A stretch of 64,000 nucleotides of DNA, from NCBI GenBank assembly GCA_037127255.1, contig JBANSL010000009.1, forward strand, positions 36,601,475 through 36,665,474. The letters run 5' to 3'. Shown piece by piece: positions 12,040 through 23,789 of the stretch. The notes below the pieces were generated by a model. The model was not told where the DNA came from. It saw only the letters and a program-made list of their open reading frames with translations, and did no database searches. The position numbers and the translations under genes were made by a program. The DNA comes from Persicaria tinctoria. Lineage: Eukaryota > Streptophyta > Magnoliopsida > Caryophyllales > Polygonaceae. The stretch's first letter is position 1. Every line of letters starts with the position of its first letter.

Positions 12040-12415
12040 CATTTTCGACGTTTTTAAAGACCATTCTCGACGCTATAAAGCTTCGAAAAAATCAATTTCG
12101 ACGCTTTAAGAAAGCGTCGGTATTTTTTTGCGTCACGAATGGCAATCTGCCATTTTCGACGTGAAATTATGTCGATACCCATTTCGACGCCTAAAAGCGT
12201 CGAGATTGGCGTGCCATTTTCGACACTCTAGGGTGTCGAAAATGGCTTATGTCACTTAAATACCAACCATTCTCGACGCCCTAGGGTGTCGAAATTGGCA
12301 CATTTATTTATTTATTTATTTTCTCCTCTTTTCTAAACTAAAGCATTCTCGACGCTTTTAAGCGTCAGTGCCATTCTTGACGCCCTACAACGTCAAAATT
12401 CGCTATGTTTTTTAC
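12040..12415. repeat. CACTA-like subterminal repeat array (TTCGACGC family)
   Basis: More than ten copies of TTCGACGC/TCTCGACGC and complementary GCGTCG occur in both orientations, several forming perfect stem-like pairs such as TTCGACGCCTAAAAGCGTCG. The opposite array with the same motif is at 23505-23610. Confidence 0.75.
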
Positions 12416-12419
12416 AAAA

Positions 12420-14395
12420 AAAAATAAATAAATAAAATCTACCCAACCATTTCTCTTCTCAACCTGTTGGCTCACTTGGTTGTCATATATTATTTTCTTA
12501 AAATTAATAATACAATAATAAATATATCAACATTTGTATTATAGTATCAGACTACCTTGTCTTAAAAATACATAATTAAAGATTGCTTTAACAACTAATC
12601 CATAACAAAATATGACATTATATTGCTATTAAATTTATTCAAGGGTATTATAGATTGGTATGGTCGTAGAGTTGCTGCATCCTGGGGGAAATCTTCTAGA
12701 ATCAATGTTAGCTCCAATATAATTACCCAAATGTCGAAGCAACCTTTATATGCAAAAAAAGAAAAGAAAAGACAATGATAAGATCATTAAGTATCCAAAA
12801 CAGCTATTTACAAGTGAAAAGAGAATAATAATAGCAAGATCATAAAAATTAAAAATTTACGAACCAACAATCACATAATAAAGCTACCTTGGGCAGAGAA
12901 TGTCTACATCATTGGTAGGTTCCTCATCAATCAGTTCAAATCTGCACGTGGAGAATACAAAGTAAGGAACACACTAGTGAACTCCTAGCTAAGTGCCCAG
13001 TAATGAAAGGACTAAAACCCACCAATCATACATTCATACACAAACTCATCCAAGCCTAAATATCACGAATAAGTCAATCCACAGATCCAGCACAAAGCAA
13101 CTAATCTAAGGCTAAAGAGGTTATTTTAAAAATATAGAAAATGATTTTCTTTCATTTGTCCCGCCATCCAAATTAACTATTTTTCATAATAGGACTTAAA
13201 TTGAACTTACTATCTGGAATTTCTAGTAACATAGACAAATAGAGAAACTTTACAAGTGATGAGACTAAAGGTTTTCACTAGTCTAACCATCAACCTAAAT
13301 GATGAAGTAAGGCTCTAGTATATATATACCTTTTTCCCTTCAATAGTAATGGTCCGGATGATGTCATTTTCAGTTATCACTCCTGTATATTTCATCCATA
13401 CAAAAGTGCTTATAAAGATCAACAACGCTTTCCATGACAACATAAAAACGCACCATTTGACAAGCGATTTGACATAATCAGCAGTAGAGCGCCAATCAAC
13501 CATGAGTAATAAGCAACGAAGCAATTTGACACAATCAGCACCAGTAAAAAAAAAATCAAACCGCTTACATAAAAAAAACAAGCGAAATGAACAAATCAAT
13601 AAACATAACAAAAGAAACCTGTGAGGCTAATTTGACAAAATAAGCAACAGAGAACCAGTAAAAAAAAATCAAACTGCTTACATAAAAAAAGAAGAAGAAA
13701 CAGGCTAAATGAACAAATCAATAAACATAGAAAAAAAAAGAAACGTCACTCATTGTTACTGTTAAAATGTTTGGGAGATGCTAATCAGCAACAAGTCTTC
13801 AGTAATAAAACCAAATTGCATGAAAAGCATTTATGAGGAATCAACAAAACCTGTCGGGTCAATTTTTATGGGTGGGAATAAGGGCTCTGTTTACTTGAGT
13901 TTTTTCTACGATATGATTTAAAAGGCTGCTAAATTCCTCAATATCACACCGAAACTTTTGACAGCAAAATCCAAGTCAAAGCGAAAATAACACCACGATT
14001 TGCATGAATTTTTGGCAGTCGCGAATTTTCAAGACAAAAGGATAACAAGATTCTTACCAGTTGAAGCATTCCCTTTCAATACAGAAATAAATGGAACACA
14101 TATCAAATATTAAAATGAATTTGTGACATATGCAATTGACTAAGAAAGTCATCCGACACAACTCCAGATACATCTTTACCACAAGTAGCTTTTACACATT
14201 TACAACCAGATCACATTAACAGATAGCACATAAATCTGCAGAAATTTCAAAAACAACAAAAGTTGGTGTATAGGAGATGATTAAAGGGTTTTATAAAAAT
14301 AAAAAAGGGATACATAATTTTTACCAATGGGAGAGGGAAAATTAGATGAACATATATCACACACCCTTAGATGCGAATGAATGTATTTTGCTAAT
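12420..14395 (-). other. Interior of CACTA-like element; weak exon-like segments only
   Basis: AT-rich intron-like DNA. On the minus strand, near 12892-12950, a segment reads FELIDEEPTNDVDILCP, and near 13325-13400 one reads GVITENDIIRTITIEGK before a GTATAT donor. These look like exons of an unrecognised gene continuing the exon series at 19.6-23.2 kb. I do not recognise the product. Confidence 0.35.
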
Positions 14396-14636
14396 TGTAA
14401 CGAACTGGGATGTTTCTTGAATATCCGAAGGTAAGGGTAGTTAGGGAATAGAAGAGTAAAGAGAGAGTAGAGAGTTAAAGGAGAAAGAGAGTGTCTGTAT
14501 ATTCATTTCATGCCCAGATCTACCAAATACAATCTCCTTTTATATTGCATATATTGGGTCATTAATGGATATTTGCCTCAATGGGCCATAATCCACATAT
14601 CTGGTATCCCTATCCTTGGGCCTTTGGCCTATAACA
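14396..14636 (-). repeat. Ty3 3' LTR (241 bp)
   Basis: TGTAACG...ATAACA, matching the 19219-19459 copy over its whole length. The inner side carries a C-run (14641-14648), which on the minus strand is a G-rich polypurine tract next to the LTR. Confidence 0.92.
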
Positions 14637-14662
14637 TTGCCCCCCCCTAAAAAGGCTTGTCC

Positions 14663-16064
14663 TCAAGCCTGATTAAAATCAGGAAACTGACGAAGCACAT
14701 GTCCAGCTGGCTCCCATGTCCCCTCCTCGGTCGGGAGGTTCTCCCACTTTACTAGCCATTTCGTCACCGGTTCCCCGTTAGCCAAGTGCAGCAACCTGGT
14801 GTCAAGCACACTCTCCGGTAAGACCTCGACCTCTCCGTCTAATGTCGTCGTTGGCAAGGTAGAAGAAGGACCGGTCAGGGAACCCAATTTCCTCTTTAGC
14901 TGCGAGACATGGAAAACCGGGTGAACCCGAGACGAACTTGGTAGCGCCAATTTGTAAGCCACCGAGCCTATTCGCTGCAGAATCTGAAATGGCCCATAAA
15001 ACATCGAACTCAACTTGAGGTTCTTCCGTAAAGCCACCGACGATTGCTTATATGGTTGGAGTTTTAAAAAAACCCAATCCCCACTGCGAATTCCCTTTCG
15101 GTTCTGCCCTTATATGCAATCTCCTTCATTCGTGCCTGGGCTTGCAAAAGGTTCTAACGGAGTTGCTCAGTTAGTTGTTGGCGCTCCTGCAACCAATCCT
15201 CCACTAACCCTGTACTAACTTGCTGAATTCCCACGCCAATTTGAGGAGGGTCATACCCGTACAGAGCTTTGAAGGGCAGAATACCGATTGTTGTGTGCAG
15301 ATTCGTATTGTACCACCACTCCGCTAAGTGCAACCACGGTAACCATCTCGCTGGTCTATCAGAGGTCATACAACGCAAATACAACTCGACACATTGGTTC
15401 ACACACTCCGGGGAGGTACGATGTACACATGCTCAGGAAGGTTCCCAATGCCCACAAGAGCTCGCGCCAGAAGTGACTGATGAAGATCTTATCCCTATCT
15501 GACACAATGTCACTAGGCAAACCATGTAGCTTATACACATTCTCCATAAAAGCTTGAGCCACCCTTTGATGCAGTGAATGGGTGCGCCAAGGAAATGAAG
15601 TGAGCGTATTTAGTGAAGCGGTCCACAACAACCATGATCATGTCTTTGCCCTGAGATTTGGGAAGTCCCTCAATGAAGTCCATTGAAACGCTTGCCCATG
15701 CTTGTGATGGAATGTGCAAAGGTTAAAGGAGACCCGGGTTTGCAATCTTTTCAGTTTTACTCCGTTGGCAAACATCACATTCTTTCACCCACTTCTCTAT
15801 GTGTTGTTTCATCAAATGCCAATAGAAAAGAGCTTTAATGCGAGAGTACAAAGCCTGAATTCTCGAATGCCCTCCTCTCGATTCGGAATGCAAAGCTGTA
15901 AACAACCGGAATCGAAGGGACTGATCTTCCCCAATGTACAATCGGTTCCTATATCTCAGAATCCCATCTCGGACAGTGTACTCAGATTTGGGATCTAATA
16001 GAGACTTGGCCAATAATTCCTTAGCCTGCTCGTCGTTCACATAACTCTGCACCACCTCTGTCAT
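14663..16064 (-). pseudogene. Ty3 integrase and chromodomain region, frameshifted
   Basis: Pieces in order on the minus strand. 16064-15723 holds the H2C2 zinc-binding segment (HSESRGGHSR... then CDVCQRSK). 15719-15531 holds the first catalytic Asp ([15 protein letters not shown]). 15631-15359 holds the second (DIVSDRDKIF). 15402-15154 is the core's C-terminal part (WYNTNLHTTIGILPFKALYG). 15037-14663 ends in a chromodomain-like module (TKWLVKWENLPTEEGTWEP). Integrase joins element DNA to the host; the chromodomain is thought to direct insertion. Frame changes and a stop after NPGLL separate the pieces. Confidence 0.88.
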
Positions 16065-16157
16065 CCACTGAGGTCTGACCGAGCATACCGTCGCACACTA
16101 TGCGCCTTCTTCCTCAAATTTGCAAGACAAGGCATCAGCAGCCTTGTTGGTTCGACC

Positions 16158-17570
16158 TTACTTATAGACAATGGTGTAGGTAAGTCCGAGCAGCTTTCTA
16201 ACAGCCTTTCGTTGCAGGTGCGTTGTCAATCGTTGCTCTGAAAGGTGTTTTAATGACTGATGATCCGTTTTAATACTAAACGACGCTATCTCCAAGTAAT
16301 GACGCCATTTATCGACGGCCAAGAGGATTGCCAAAAGTTCCTTCTCGTATGTGGACATCAGTAGGTGATCCTCATGGAGAGCTTTACTTATGTAGTCCAA
16401 AGGTCTTTCTTTTAGTATTAACACCGCGCCGATTCCCGAATCGCAAGCATCTATCTCCAATTCAAAGGAGGTCTCAAAATCTGGAAGACCCAAAACTAGA
16501 GGATGTGCTAATGTCCTCTTCAAAGTATGAAAGGCCGCATCTGCCTGCATACTCCATTTGAATGAATTACCTCTGAGTAAGTATGTGAGTGGCTTGCAAA
16601 TGGCGCCATAATTGCAGATGAACCGCCTATAATACCCCGTCAAGCACAGAAATCCTCTTAACCCATTGATTGATCGAGGTATAGGCCAGTCCAACATATC
16701 TTTCACTTTGCCCGGATCCGTAGCTACTCCCTGCGCCGAAATTATATGACCCAAGTACTCAACTTGGAGCTGGGCAAAGGCACATTTCGATTTCTTTGCA
16801 AACAGCCTGTGGTGCCTCAAAATCTCCAATACCAAGCATAAGTGCTGCAAGTGCTGATTAAAGGAGTTGTTGTATACCTGAATGTCGTCAAAAAACACCA
16901 ACATAAACCTCCTTAGAAACGCACCGAAGACGTCATTCATAAGGGCCTGAAAAGTGGCCGGAGCATTGGTAAGGCTGAATGGCATTACCTTGAACTCGTA
17001 GTGTCCGTGATGGGTTTGAAATGTTGTCTTGGCTACATCCCCATCAGCCATTCGCACCTGGTGATACCCAGCCCGTAAATCCAATTTTGAAAAAATCACA
17101 GCCTTCCCTAATTCATCGAGTAAGTCTTCGATGTGTGGGATGGGAAATTTATCTTTGATGGTGATGTCGTTCAACTGCATGTAGTCGACACAAAACCACC
17201 TTGATCCGTCTTTTTTCTTGACTAATAAAGTTGGTGAAGCGAATGGGCTTTGGCTCGGACGAATGGTACCCTGGTTCAGCATCTCTGTCACTTGTTTTTC
17301 AATTTCCGTTTTCTGGAAATAAGGATACCGGTAAGGTAGAGCACGCACTGGGTTGGCCTCCTTCTTTAAGGTGATGGTGTGCTCATTCCCTCTCTCTAGG
17401 GGAAGCCCTATTGGCTCCTCGAATACATTTGAGAAGTCCTCCAAAAGTGCAAACACACCCTCCTGCACTAGTGAGTTTCCAGCCTCAACCATGGCTATCT
17501 GAGCAAATTGTGAAATGAAGCAGGGAGCCCCTTTTCTCAACCATTTTTGCACCTTTCGAGCTGATATCAT
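16158..17570 (-). pseudogene. Ty3 reverse transcriptase and RNase H region
   Basis: A 470-residue open frame holds the RT fingers and palm (SKLDLRAGYHQVRM, LTNAPATFQALMNDVF, active site FFDDIQVY) and then RNase H (LEIDACDSGIGAVL, STYEKELLAI, TDHQSLKHL). It copies element RNA into DNA and degrades the RNA strand. The frame starts mid-protein after the protease and stops at TYTIVYK, shortly before the integrase segment, so the polyprotein is broken on both sides. The YxDD-type box reads FFDD, which occurs in this clade. Confidence 0.92.
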
Positions 17571-17776
17571 CTTCAGTGAAGCTTCCTCCCTAATTCCCTA
17601 CAACGCAATTTTCTTGCCATTGATGACGAATGATATACATCTCTTCTTGAAATCAAAAGTAACCGGGCTCAAATCTGTCATAAAGTCGACCCCTAAGATC
17701 ATATCACACCCTCCTAATTTCAAGGTCCTAATGTCGAATGCATATGAATGACCTTGCATTTCCCATAGAAATTACT

Positions 17777-19185
17777 TCATTTTTGCTGGCTAAAGGTCTG
17801 ATTATCATTAGCCACATGAACCTCCATCAAAGCAGCTGACACCAGTTCACACCCTAACTTCTTTGCTTTCCTAATGTCCAAGAAGTTGTGGGTACTCCCG
17901 CTATCAAGGAGTACTGTGAAGGAGCGCTCCTGATTGACGCCCCACACTTTGATGGTGGTCTTTGGATTGCTACCTTCGAGCGCGTGCACATATATTTTAG
18001 GCTCATTGTCACCCTCCTCTTGCAGGCTTTGGTCGATTTGATCCTCATCTACAGCTGCTGCCACCATGCTATGCAGGGTCTGTTGCTTGCATTTGTGGCC
18101 CACGAAATAGCGCTCATCACATTTGAAGCACAATCCCAAACTCCATCTCTGAGCAATACTTGAGACCAGCAGCTTGGAATCTCCTTCCTGAGTTAGACTC
18201 CCGGTCTTGAATTTTGCAATTCCCTCTGAATTTTTGATGTTGTTTGCTGAATTACCCATTGTCATTCCTGTACTGCCATTACTCCGCCAAGGGGGTTTGC
18301 TCAATTTGACAATGGCCTGCACATCACCCAGGTGTAGCCCAGCCTGTTCGTATTCCGCAATCAAAGAATCCGGCTTACCTAGTTTCACAAGCGACTTGAT
18401 CTCCGGTTTGAGCCCACTTATGTAACTTGAAATGAAATAAGCCTCTGGAAAATGGGGATTGTAAATGAGCATACACGCTTGGAGTTCCTCAAATTTCTCG
18501 GTGTATTCCTCCAAATCATCACCCTGCTCTAATTTGTTGAAATCTTCAACAACCTCAAGACCTTGCCTCCCGCCAAATCTTGCATAGATGGCCTTACTTA
18601 GATATGACCAACAGACATGAGGATCTTGCATTAAGAACCCCTGGATCCATTTATAAGCCCTATCATTCATATACATTGATGCAATTTCAACCTTTTGTGC
18701 TTCTGGTATGTTAAAGACTCCAAATTTTTTTTCACATTTGCGGATCCAGCTTCTCGATTTCTTTCCCTCAAAGACTGGAAAATCAATCTTGGGTGTATGG
18801 TTGAAGCCCCCGCTCCCTTCCCAAGATCCCTGACTGTTACTGCGAGACCCACTGCCCTCGGCCATTCCCGACAGTTGTCGCTCTTCTTCGCGTTGCTGTT
18901 CTCCCGATCTCGGTCCCTGATCACCGGATCTGTCGTCTCTGTTACCTGTCGTGCACGATTGCCAATCCCCCCCCGCGCATATAGTCCATAAACGCGTCAA
19001 GCTTCTTGGAATGCTCTGTTGTGGCCGACTCCTACTGAATCGCCATGTCTGTCCTCAATTCGTTGGTCGGTCAAATGCCTTTGCTCCTTGATGTGCCTTC
19101 CCGTATCCACCATGAATTGCTGTTGTTCCTCGCGAAACTGCTGAAATTGAGTCTCGATCGCCTTGTAACGAGTTTCGTCGGCCAT
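17777..19185 (-). pseudogene. Ty3 gag and protease region, frameshifted
   Basis: The start MADETRYKAIETQFQQFREE (19185) is Gln/Glu-rich and likely coiled coil. A frameshift near 19035 leads into the main gag frame with FPVFEGKK...WI, FNKLEQGDDLEEYTEKFEEL and a zinc knuckle (CFKCDERYFVGHKC). The aspartic protease site follows as LLDSGSTHNFLD. Gag packages element RNA and the protease cleaves the polyprotein. The frame ends at QTFSQQK before the RT frame begins. Confidence 0.9.
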
Positions 19186-19203
19186 GGATGATTGATCGCG
19201 CTC

Positions 19204-19216
19204 GCTCTGGATACCA
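19204..19216 (-). other. Ty3 primer-binding site
   Basis: On the minus strand TGGTATCCAGAGC lies 2 bp inside the 5' LTR. It equals the common plant initiator-tRNA-Met PBS (TGGTATCAGAGC) with one extra C. The duplicated copy near 21055-21067 is the same. Confidence 0.85.
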
Positions 19217-19218
19217 AT

Positions 19219-19459
19219 TGTAACGAACTGGGATGTTTCTTGAATATCTGAAGGTAAGGGTAGTTAGGGAATAGAAGAGTAAAGAGAGAGTAGAGAGTTA
19301 AAGGATAAAGAGAGCGTATGTATATTCATTTCATGCCCGGATCTACTAAATACAATCTCCTTTTATATTGCATATATTGGGTCCTTAATGGATATTTGCC
19401 TCAATAGGCCATAATCCACATATCTAGTATCCTTATCCTTGGTCCTTTGGCCCATAACA
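19219..19459 (-). repeat. Ty3 5' LTR (241 bp)
   Basis: Full-length partner of the 14396-14636 LTR, next to the PBS. It was copied again at 21070-21310 by the tandem duplication. Confidence 0.92.
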
Positions 19460-19597
19460 CTAGTGTCAAAAGTTACCCATAAATAACACAGGAAAACAAA
19501 ACCAATTCGATAGCCTAAGACCCTAAAATGGTGAAAGCAAGGAAGAAGAAAATTGTAGGAGAATCTACATATATGTGCGAAAGAGTGGAGTACTCAC

Positions 19598-19658
19598 CTT
19601 CAATGAAATTGCTCTGCAAATGTTCGCACTCTCTATGGCCTTAAAAAATGGAAGCACC
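19598..19658 (-). other. Exon-like segment of unrecognised captured gene
   Basis: On the minus strand a TTTTCAG acceptor precedes 61 bp reading VLPFFKAIESANICRAISLK and a GTGAGT donor. The duplicate at about 21449-21509 reads the same with two conservative changes. A second exon-like segment (20453-20500) reads DLVESKGLSNEIQNPK between a TATAG acceptor and a GTAAAA donor. The product is not recognised; the clean splice borders suggest a host gene once spanned here. Confidence 0.5.
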
Positions 19659-20770
19659 CTGAAAACAGTCCTCCTTTGGGGAAAAAGTAAGATAAGCTAC
19701 TACTTTAGAGATATTAAGCCAAAAATTATTGTATTTACCCGGGATTCAAAAAAAGAAAGATGAGTAGGCAATACTCATGAAAAAGACACACATTAGAGAT
19801 AAAATGTCACGAGTAGAGAATAGAATTCACTTCTCATCAATGACAACACCAAATAACATAAAAGTCAATTATGTAGTTCCAAAGATTCACTATAGTAACT
19901 GCATTCGTGCTCATAGAATATATATTAATGATAATACTCATTACCTTCCATTTAAAAAGAAAAATCATTGATTAGATGAAAAAAAGGTGAAAATTTACCT
20001 GCGCTCCAAATTAATGATCCAATAGATTATCTGAGATAAATTAATTTAGCAACTAATGAGGCAAAACAGAAGACATGCCACTATAAAAAGAATAAACTCA
20101 AAGATGGACCTTCTAGTCTCGCCTAAACTATCACAAAATTCAAAACACAAATGGCAAAAAGGAAATCGGATAAAAGCACAGACTATATATACAGAGCGCA
20201 AATTTAATGAGTTTCTCATAAATGTTTCAATTTTGAAAAATGAGATAAAATTGCAGTTCCACATATAGATAAAGAAGATGTTGTTAGACCATGACATTCA
20301 AAACTCCACCATAAGAAAGAAGAGTCTGCACTAAGGCTCATGCATTTGGAAGAGAAAATTGATTATCATCAGGAACTTAAGAAGTTACCATGTATGCACT
20401 CTAGCCTGGAACTGAAACCACTTCTAAGAAGTTACTCAGCATCATATTTTACCTTAGGGTTCTGAATTTCATTGCTCAACCCTTTACTCTCTACCAAATC
20501 CTATAGAACAAGCATGTGATTAGAAAACGAGTGAAAAGAAAAGAAGTTAATCATAAGCGGATGAAAAATAAACATCAATCGATAAGAATTAGATTCAAGA
20601 TGAATCAAAATTTAAATTACAACTACAAAATCAACAATTCACTACTTGCTTTCATTCAATGGATATGGTCCTAAATCCTACTGATAAAGCTTTGCTTGTC
20701 TGAGGTAGTTCTTGGTTGTTCACAACATGACAATGTAAACATCCAAACTAAAACAACTAAACAGAAAGCC

Positions 20771-22619
20771 TGATCACCGGATCTGTCATCCCCGTTACCT
20801 GTCATGCGCGATTGTCCATTCCCCCGCGCATATAGTCCATAAACGCGTCAAGCTTCTTGGAAAGCTCCGTTGTGGCCGACTCCTACTGAGTCGCCATGTC
20901 TGCCCTCAATTCGTTGGTCGGTCAGATGCCTCTGCTCGTTGATGTGCCTTTGCTTATCCACCATGAATTACTGTTGTTTGTCACGAAACTGCTGAAATTG
21001 AGTCTCGATCGCCTTGTAACGAGTTTCGTCGGCCATGGATGATTGATCACGCTCGCTCTGGATACCAATTGTAACGAACTGGGATGTTGCTTGAATATCT
21101 GAAGGTAAGGGTAGTTAGGGAATAGAAGAGTAAAGAGAGAGTAGAGAGTTAAAGGAGAAAGAGAGTGTTTGTATATTCATTTCATGCCCGGATCTACCGA
21201 ATACAATCTCCTTTTATATTGCATATATTGGGTCCTTAATGCATATTTCCCTCAATAGGCCATAATCCACATATCTGGTATCCTTATACTTGGGCCTTTG
21301 GCCCATAACACTAGTGTCAAAAGTTACCCATAAATAACACAGGAAAACAAAACCAATTCGATAGCCTAAGACCGTAAAATGGTGAAAGCAAGGAAGAAGA
21401 AAATTGTAGAAGAATCTACATATTTGTGCGAAAGAGTGGAGTACTCACCTTCAATGAAACTGCTCTGCAAATGTTCGCACTCTCTAGGGCCTTAAAAAAT
21501 GGAAGCACCCTGAAAACAGTCCTCCTTTGGGGAAAAAGTAAGATAAGCTACTACTTTAGAGATATTAAGCCAAAAATTATTGTATTTACCCGGGATTCAA
21601 AAAAAGAAAGATGAGTAGGCAATACTCATGAAAAATACACACATTAGAGATAAAATGTCACGAGTAGAGAATAGAATTCACTTCTCATCAATGACACCAC
21701 CAAATAACATAAAAGCCAATTATGTAGTTCCAAAGATTCACTATAGTAACTGCATTCGTGCTCATAGAATATATATTAATGATAATACTCATTACCTTCC
21801 ATTTAAAAAGAAAAATCATTGATTAGATGAAAAAAAGGTGAAAATTTACCTGCGCTCCAAATTAATGATCCAATAGATTATCTGAGATAAATTAATTTAG
21901 CAACTAATGAGGCAAAACAGAAGACATGCCACTATAAAAAGAATAAACTCAAATATGGACCTTCTAGTCTCGCCTAAACTATCACAAAATTCAAAACACA
22001 AATGGCAAAAAGGAAATCGGATAAAAGCACAGACTATATACAGAGCACAAATTTAATGAGTTCCTCATAAATATTCCAATTATGAAAAATGAGATAAAAT
22101 TGCAGTTCCACATATAGATAAAGAAGATGTTGTTAGACCATGACATTCAAAACTCCACCATAAGAAAGAAGAGTCTGCACTAAGGCTCATGCATTTGGAA
22201 GAGAAAATTGATTATCATCAGGAACTTAAGAAGTTACCATGTATGCACTCCAGCCTGGAACTGAAACCACTTCTAAGAAGTTACTCAGCATCATATTTTA
22301 CCTTAGGGTTCTGAATTTCATTGTTCAACCCTTTACTCTCTACCAAAACCTATACAACAAGCATGTGATTAGAAAACGAGTGAAAAGAAAAGAAGTTAAT
22401 CATAAGAGGATGAAAAATAAACATCAATCGATAAGAATTAGATTCAAGATGAATCAAAATTTAAATTACAACTACAAAATCAACAATTCACTACTTGCTT
22501 TCATTCAATGGCTATGGTCCTAAATCCTACTGATAAAGCTTTGCTTGTCTGAGGTAGTTCTTGGTTGTTCACAACATGACAATGTAAACATCCAAACTAA
22601 AACAACTAAACAGGAAGCC
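20771..22619. repeat. Tandem duplication, copy 2 (1849 bp)
   Basis: Matches 18918-20770 with scattered substitutions and a few small indels. It ends at CAGGAAGCC before unique AATGACATC. It contains an extra Ty3 5' LTR (21070-21310) and gag start whose frame has an added stop, so three LTRs of this element exist in the window. Confidence 0.93.
21070..21310 (-). repeat. Extra Ty3 5' LTR created by tandem duplication
   Basis: TGTAACG...ATAACA, followed by the same CTAGTGTCAAAAG flank as the first 5' LTR. That shared flank shows it was duplicated with its surroundings and did not insert independently. Confidence 0.92.
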
Positions 22620-23010
22620 AATGACATCTCACTATGAACAAATGCAAGAGCGATATGAACCAAGCAAGTTATGCAATCACAAAGAAAACACCTTCAGGGT
22701 CGCTAAATGCCTCATCCTTATTTTCTATTTGTTTCTCCTTCTCCTCTAAACAAGTTCACGTACCCTTTGCTTCTGCAGAAACTTCAATTGAGTGAGACAT
22801 ACTAAGGTTTCGAAAATAATGCGAAGTCAAACAGCAAAAATCATGAATAAGTTTTATAGAGTGGACTTCAAAAACGAAACAAGGGATATCAAAAAGGCGT
22901 GAAATCGACCAGAAGTATAGATTCGACAATAAATGGAGAAAAAAAGCAAGCTAGGGCTTGAATAAACAACGCAAGGAATCAAACGCAAAATTGAAAACAG
23001 AAAAGAAAAA
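22620..23010 (-). other. Intron-like DNA of the captured gene
   Basis: AT-rich. A possible further exon near 22695-22740 reads DEAFSDPE on the minus strand before a GT. No other feature seen. Confidence 0.3.
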
Positions 23011-23013
23011 AAC

Positions 23014-23191
23014 CTTCTGGCTGAGTTCGAAGTTGGAATTTCAACTTGCCAGGCACTTCTAATCCGAAAATCAATTCAAAAAGGAAAGTGACATGAAGCC
23101 GAAGAGAGACAGGAACAGAAAACAACTTACCGTTGGAAAGCTTCAAAGCAGGCTCTTCAAATTGAACTTGGAAGTGGACTACCAGAGGCAT
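23014..23191 (-). other. First exons of unrecognised captured gene
   Basis: Exon 1 (23191-23131) starts MPLVVHFQVQFEEPALKLSN and ends at a GTAAGT donor. Exon 2 (23058-23014), after a GGATTAG acceptor, continues in phase as EVPGKLKFQLRTQPE before GTTTTT. The phases join correctly (1 nt + 2 nt). With the exons at 20.5, 19.6 and about 12.9-13.4 kb this suggests one multi-exon gene inside the CACTA-like element. Family unknown to me. Confidence 0.5.
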
Positions 23192-23504
23192 TGGCGAGAG
23201 CCGATTTAGAATTTCTCACCAATAGAAGATTCGAATCGGTGATTTGAAAAAAACCTACAAACTGTAACACCGCGAATAAGAAACCTAGCCAATGCAAGAC
23301 TCTAGAATCAACATCAAACTCGAAACCTTGGGAGGGGAGCATCTAATTGGATTGGATATGGAGTATGCTCGCGAGGTTGCATTGCTGTAATCGGAACTGC
23401 TCGGTAGAATCGGCGATGAGGTAAGGCGTGTGCGAGAGAAGCGTGATTGTGTTTTGGTAAGGCCGACTAATCTAGGGTTTTCACCTTTTTAATTAAAAGT
23501 TATG

Positions 23505-23635
23505 CCATTTTCGACACAGAAAGGCGTCGAGAAAGGCGAGAAAACTTTTCGACACCAAAAGATGTCGGAAATTACTGACGCTATTGGATAGCGTTGCAAA
23601 CTAATCGTCGAAATTCACCCGTTTTTTCTGTAGTG
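23505..23635 (-). repeat. CACTA-like right terminus and subterminal repeats
   Basis: TTTTCGACACAGAAAGGCGTCG, GACACCAAAAGATGTCGG and similar motifs lead to the terminal CACTACAGAAAAAACG (minus strand, ending at 23635). The three bases beyond are ACA; without the left end a 3-bp TSD cannot be confirmed. Confidence 0.7.
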
Positions 23636-23789
23636 ACAGTGGTGTTATACATTGCATCAGTGTGTATATATATACACACTCCTATGTATATGTATATATG
23701 TGAACCCGTAAAAAATAAAAAATTATAGATTTATATGTGTTACGTATTTGAAAATCGCAAAATATATAGGAATTTTTTTTTGTAATCTT

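Larger units (their letters stand above)
14396..19459 (-). mobile_element. Ty3/Gypsy chromovirus-type LTR retrotransposon (defective)
   Basis: Two 241-bp LTRs (14396-14636 and 19219-19459) begin TGTAACGAAC and end ATAACA; by hand I count 13 differences between them. Flanks are CTAAT (left) and CTAGT (right), a 5-bp TSD with one change. Order on the minus strand is 5' LTR, PBS, gag, protease, RT, RNase H, integrase, chromodomain, 3' LTR, which is the Ty3 order with the chromovirus C-terminal module. The coding region is broken by frameshifts and stops at several points (near 19035, 17570-17780, 15720, about 15450 and 15040-15160), so the copy is not autonomous. It inserted into the CACTA-like element. 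Confidence 0.93.
18918..20770. repeat. Tandem duplication, copy 1 (1853 bp)
   Basis: Contains the start of Ty3 gag, the PBS, the 5' LTR and about 1.3 kb of CACTA-element DNA. The next 1849 bp repeat it almost base for base. The junction is GAAAGCC joined to TGATCACC, while the internal start reads CCC-TGATCACC, so two or three bases of microhomology are available. Confidence 0.93.
12035..23635 (-). mobile_element. CACTA-like DNA transposon with captured gene-like exons, interrupted by a Ty3 element
   Basis: The right end (23635, read on the minus strand) is CACTACAGAAAAAACGGGTG, a CACTA-type terminus. Both edges carry arrays of (T)TTCGACGC / GCGTCGA / TTCGACAC motifs (12040-12415 and 23505-23610), typical CACTA subterminal repeats. 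The left terminal CACTA itself is not visible, so that end is decayed or deleted. No TNPD/TNPA-type transposase was recognised. Instead the interior contains short exon-like segments with GT/AG borders on the minus strand. The Ty3 element and the 1.85-kb duplication account for about 7 kb of the length. Confidence 0.65.
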
